Shown one piece after another: positions 7,091 to 8,059 of a DNA stretch of 8,059 nt. The notes below the pieces were generated by a model that was not told the DNA's origin, searched no databases, and saw only the letters and a list, made by a program, of their open reading frames with translations. Source of the stretch: Gammaproteobacteria bacterium (lineage in GTDB: Bacteria > Pseudomonadota > Gammaproteobacteria > Steroidobacterales > Steroidobacteraceae); contig JASHVF010000263.1 in the NCBI GenBank assembly GCA_030039615.1, positions 1 through 8,059 of the forward strand, given 5' to 3'. Both the position numbers and the translations under genes were made by a program. Each line of letters starts with the position of its first letter. Positions within the stretch are counted from its first letter, which is position 1.

Positions 7091-7830
7091 GGCACGTGCG
7101 CGGCATGCTCGCCGCTCTCGCGCTATGCGCGGGCCTGGCCGCGCATGCCGGTGAGCCCGCCATATCGGGCGGCGTGTTCCACGTGACCCCGGTGCGGCCG
7201 GTGGCGCAGCTGCTGCCGCTGGCGCTCGCCGCCACGCCACCGGTGGAAAGCGGCGACTTCCGGCCCGCCGACCTGGTGGAGCTGACCGCGCTCGACCCGA
7301 CCATCCGGCTCGACATCCGCTACGCGACCAGCAACAACTTCCTCGGCACGCCGGTCTACAGCCAGGCGCGCGCCTTCCTGCAGCGGCCGGCCGCCGAGGC
7401 GCTGGTGCGCGTCCAGCGTTCGCTCGCGCGCGAGGGCTACGGGGTGCTGGTGCACGACGGCTACCGGCCGTGGTACGTGACCAGGATCTTCTGGGACGCG
7501 ATGCCGCCCGAGCTCCACAAGTACGTCGCCGATCCGGCCGAGGGCTCGCGCCACAACCGCGGCTGCGCGGTGGATCTGACGCTCTACGATCTCAGGAGCG
7601 GTCGCGCGGTCGAGATGCCGAGCGTGTACGATGAGCCGACCGAGCGCGCCTGGCCGACCTATGCAGGGGGGACCAGCGAGCAGCGCCGCATGCGCGATCT
7701 GCTGCGCCATCACATGGAAGCCGAGGGCTTCAGCGTCTACGAGTTCGAGTGGTGGCACTTCGACTACCGCGACTGGAAGGCGTACCGCATCGGCAACGTG
7801 CGCTTCGAGGATCTCGGCGCCGGGCACTGA
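7087..7830 (+). CDS. Exported D-alanyl-D-alanine dipeptidase, VanX/DdpX type (peptidase family M15)
   Basis: A 247-residue M15 metallopeptidase matching the VanX/DdpX branch, which hydrolyses D-Ala-D-Ala and related dipeptides. Zinc ligands are His156 and Asp163 in SRHNRGCAVDLTL, and His224 in FEWWHF, with Glu221 as catalytic base. Arg127 in HDGYRPW corresponds to the conserved transition-state arginine. The core starts at DLVELTALDPTIRLDIRYA (62-80). Before it lie a signal peptide (cleavage near AHA|GEP, residue 21) and a linker of about 40 residues, so the protein is longer than the roughly 200-residue cytoplasmic VanX and should be periplasmic. Its ATG overlaps the M20 stop (ATGA). A second in-frame ATG at 7105 would shorten only the signal peptide n-region and remains possible. 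In this setting a role in murein peptide or D-amino-acid scavenging is more likely than vancomycin resistance; no vanH or vanA partner is present. A related DD- or LD-peptidase specificity cannot be excluded. Confidence 0.88.
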   Translation: MRHVRGMLAALALCAGLAAHAGEPAISGGVFHVTPVRPVAQLLPLALAATPPVESGDFRPADLVELTALDPTIRLDIRYATSNNFLGTPVYSQARAFLQRPAAEALVRVQRSLAREGYGVLVHDGYRPWYVTRIFWDAMPPELHKYVADPAEGSRHNRGCAVDLTLYDLRSGRAVEMPSVYDEPTERAWPTYAGGTSEQRRMRDLLRHHMEAEGFSVYEFEWWHFDYRDWKAYRIGNVRFEDLGAGH

Positions 7831-7865
7831 GGTGCGCACCGCGCCGCCGCGGCCTGGCTATTCAG

Positions 7866-8059
7866 CTAGTTCTTGAGCTTGTAGCCGGTCTTGAAGATCA
7901 CGGCCACGGCGCTCACGCAGAGCGCCAGGAAGGCGAGCGTCGCGCCCGTGCTCGCCACCACGTTCACGTCCGCGGCACCGAAGAAGCTCCAGCGGAAGCC
8001 GCTGATGAGATACACCACCGGATTGAAGAGCGTGATCCGCTGCCACAGCGGCGGCAGCA
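7866..8059 (-). CDS. ABC-2 type transporter permease, C-terminal end (partial)
   Basis: The last 63 codons of a leftward gene that enters from the right edge, ending with TAG at 7868-7866. The translation has LFNPVVYLISGFRWSFFG, then DVNVVASTGATLAF leading into a final hydrophobic segment, and ends FKTGYKLKN. This is the characteristic tail of ABC-2 permeases of the YadH/NodJ/multidrug-export type: a conserved loop before the last membrane helix, then a short basic cytoplasmic end. It would pair with an ATP-binding subunit outside the window to export a lipid, polysaccharide or drug. No frame problem is seen. It converges on the dipeptidase gene, and the 35 bases between them hold the palindrome GGTGCGCACC (7831-7840) but no clear intrinsic terminator. 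Confidence 0.85.
   Translation of the reverse strand, partial: LPPLWQRITLFNPVVYLISGFRWSFFGAADVNVVASTGATLAFLALCVSAVAVIFKTGYKLKN

Noticed and set aside
5672..7240. A 522-codon open frame on the minus strand opposite the M20 gene
   Set aside because: It is a GC-rich shadow of the real gene, rich in Arg/Ala/His with no domain signature. The sense-strand protein has a full set of catalytic motifs.
7087..7830. A vancomycin resistance cassette
   Set aside because: Only the VanX-type dipeptidase is present. No VanH-like dehydrogenase, D-Ala-D-Lac ligase or two-component regulator is in the window, and the enzyme is exported.
7831..7840. GGTGCGCACC palindrome after the dipeptidase gene as terminator
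   Set aside because: There is no room for a loop without shortening the stem to about 3 bp, and no T-tract follows. A 10-bp palindrome in GC-rich DNA may be chance.

Overview
The window is GC-rich, densely packed bacterial DNA with short intergenic gaps, Gram-negative style signal peptides and start/stop overlaps. The gene content (a peptidase S10 serine carboxypeptidase, a LACTB-like serine hydrolase, an exported M20 peptidase and an exported VanX-type dipeptidase) suggests an environmental proteobacterium, perhaps of the gammaproteobacterial Xanthomonadales/Nevskiales/Steroidobacter type. That placement is an inference from GC content and family resemblance; there is no rRNA or other marker gene here.

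Layout. Bases 1-2648 hold three rightward genes: a GFA/CENP-V-type zinc-binding protein, a YiiD C-terminal-type hotdog thioesterase, and a secreted S10 carboxypeptidase. A perfect 8-bp hairpin follows and lies between this group and a leftward pair. That pair (3438-4403, then 2710-3441) is an ornithine cyclodeaminase/mu-crystallin-family NAD(P)-dependent enzyme followed by a short-chain dehydrogenase. The two overlap by ATGA, so they are probably translationally coupled. A 161-bp divergent promoter region (4404-4564) carries two adjoining perfect palindromes. From it, three rightward genes read out (4565-7830): the LACTB-like serine hydrolase, the M20 metallopeptidase and the VanX/DdpX-type D-Ala-D-Ala dipeptidase. 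They are tightly packed (9-bp gap, then 4-bp overlap) and all three have signal peptides. At the right edge, convergent to them, is the C-terminal end of an ABC-2 transporter permease on the minus strand.

How the genes may work together. Four of the eight complete genes encode exported hydrolases acting on peptides or acyl compounds. The rightward trio looks like an envelope or periplasmic module that breaks down peptides or D-Ala-containing muropeptide fragments. The divergent reductase pair may process imino acid or keto products, but that link is speculative. No RNA genes, mobile elements, CRISPR arrays or broken genes were seen. Most of the window is ordinary metabolic chromosome. The points most worth checking are the exported hydrolase trio, the two adjoining palindromes in its control region, and the altered active-site segment of the cyclodeaminase-family enzyme.
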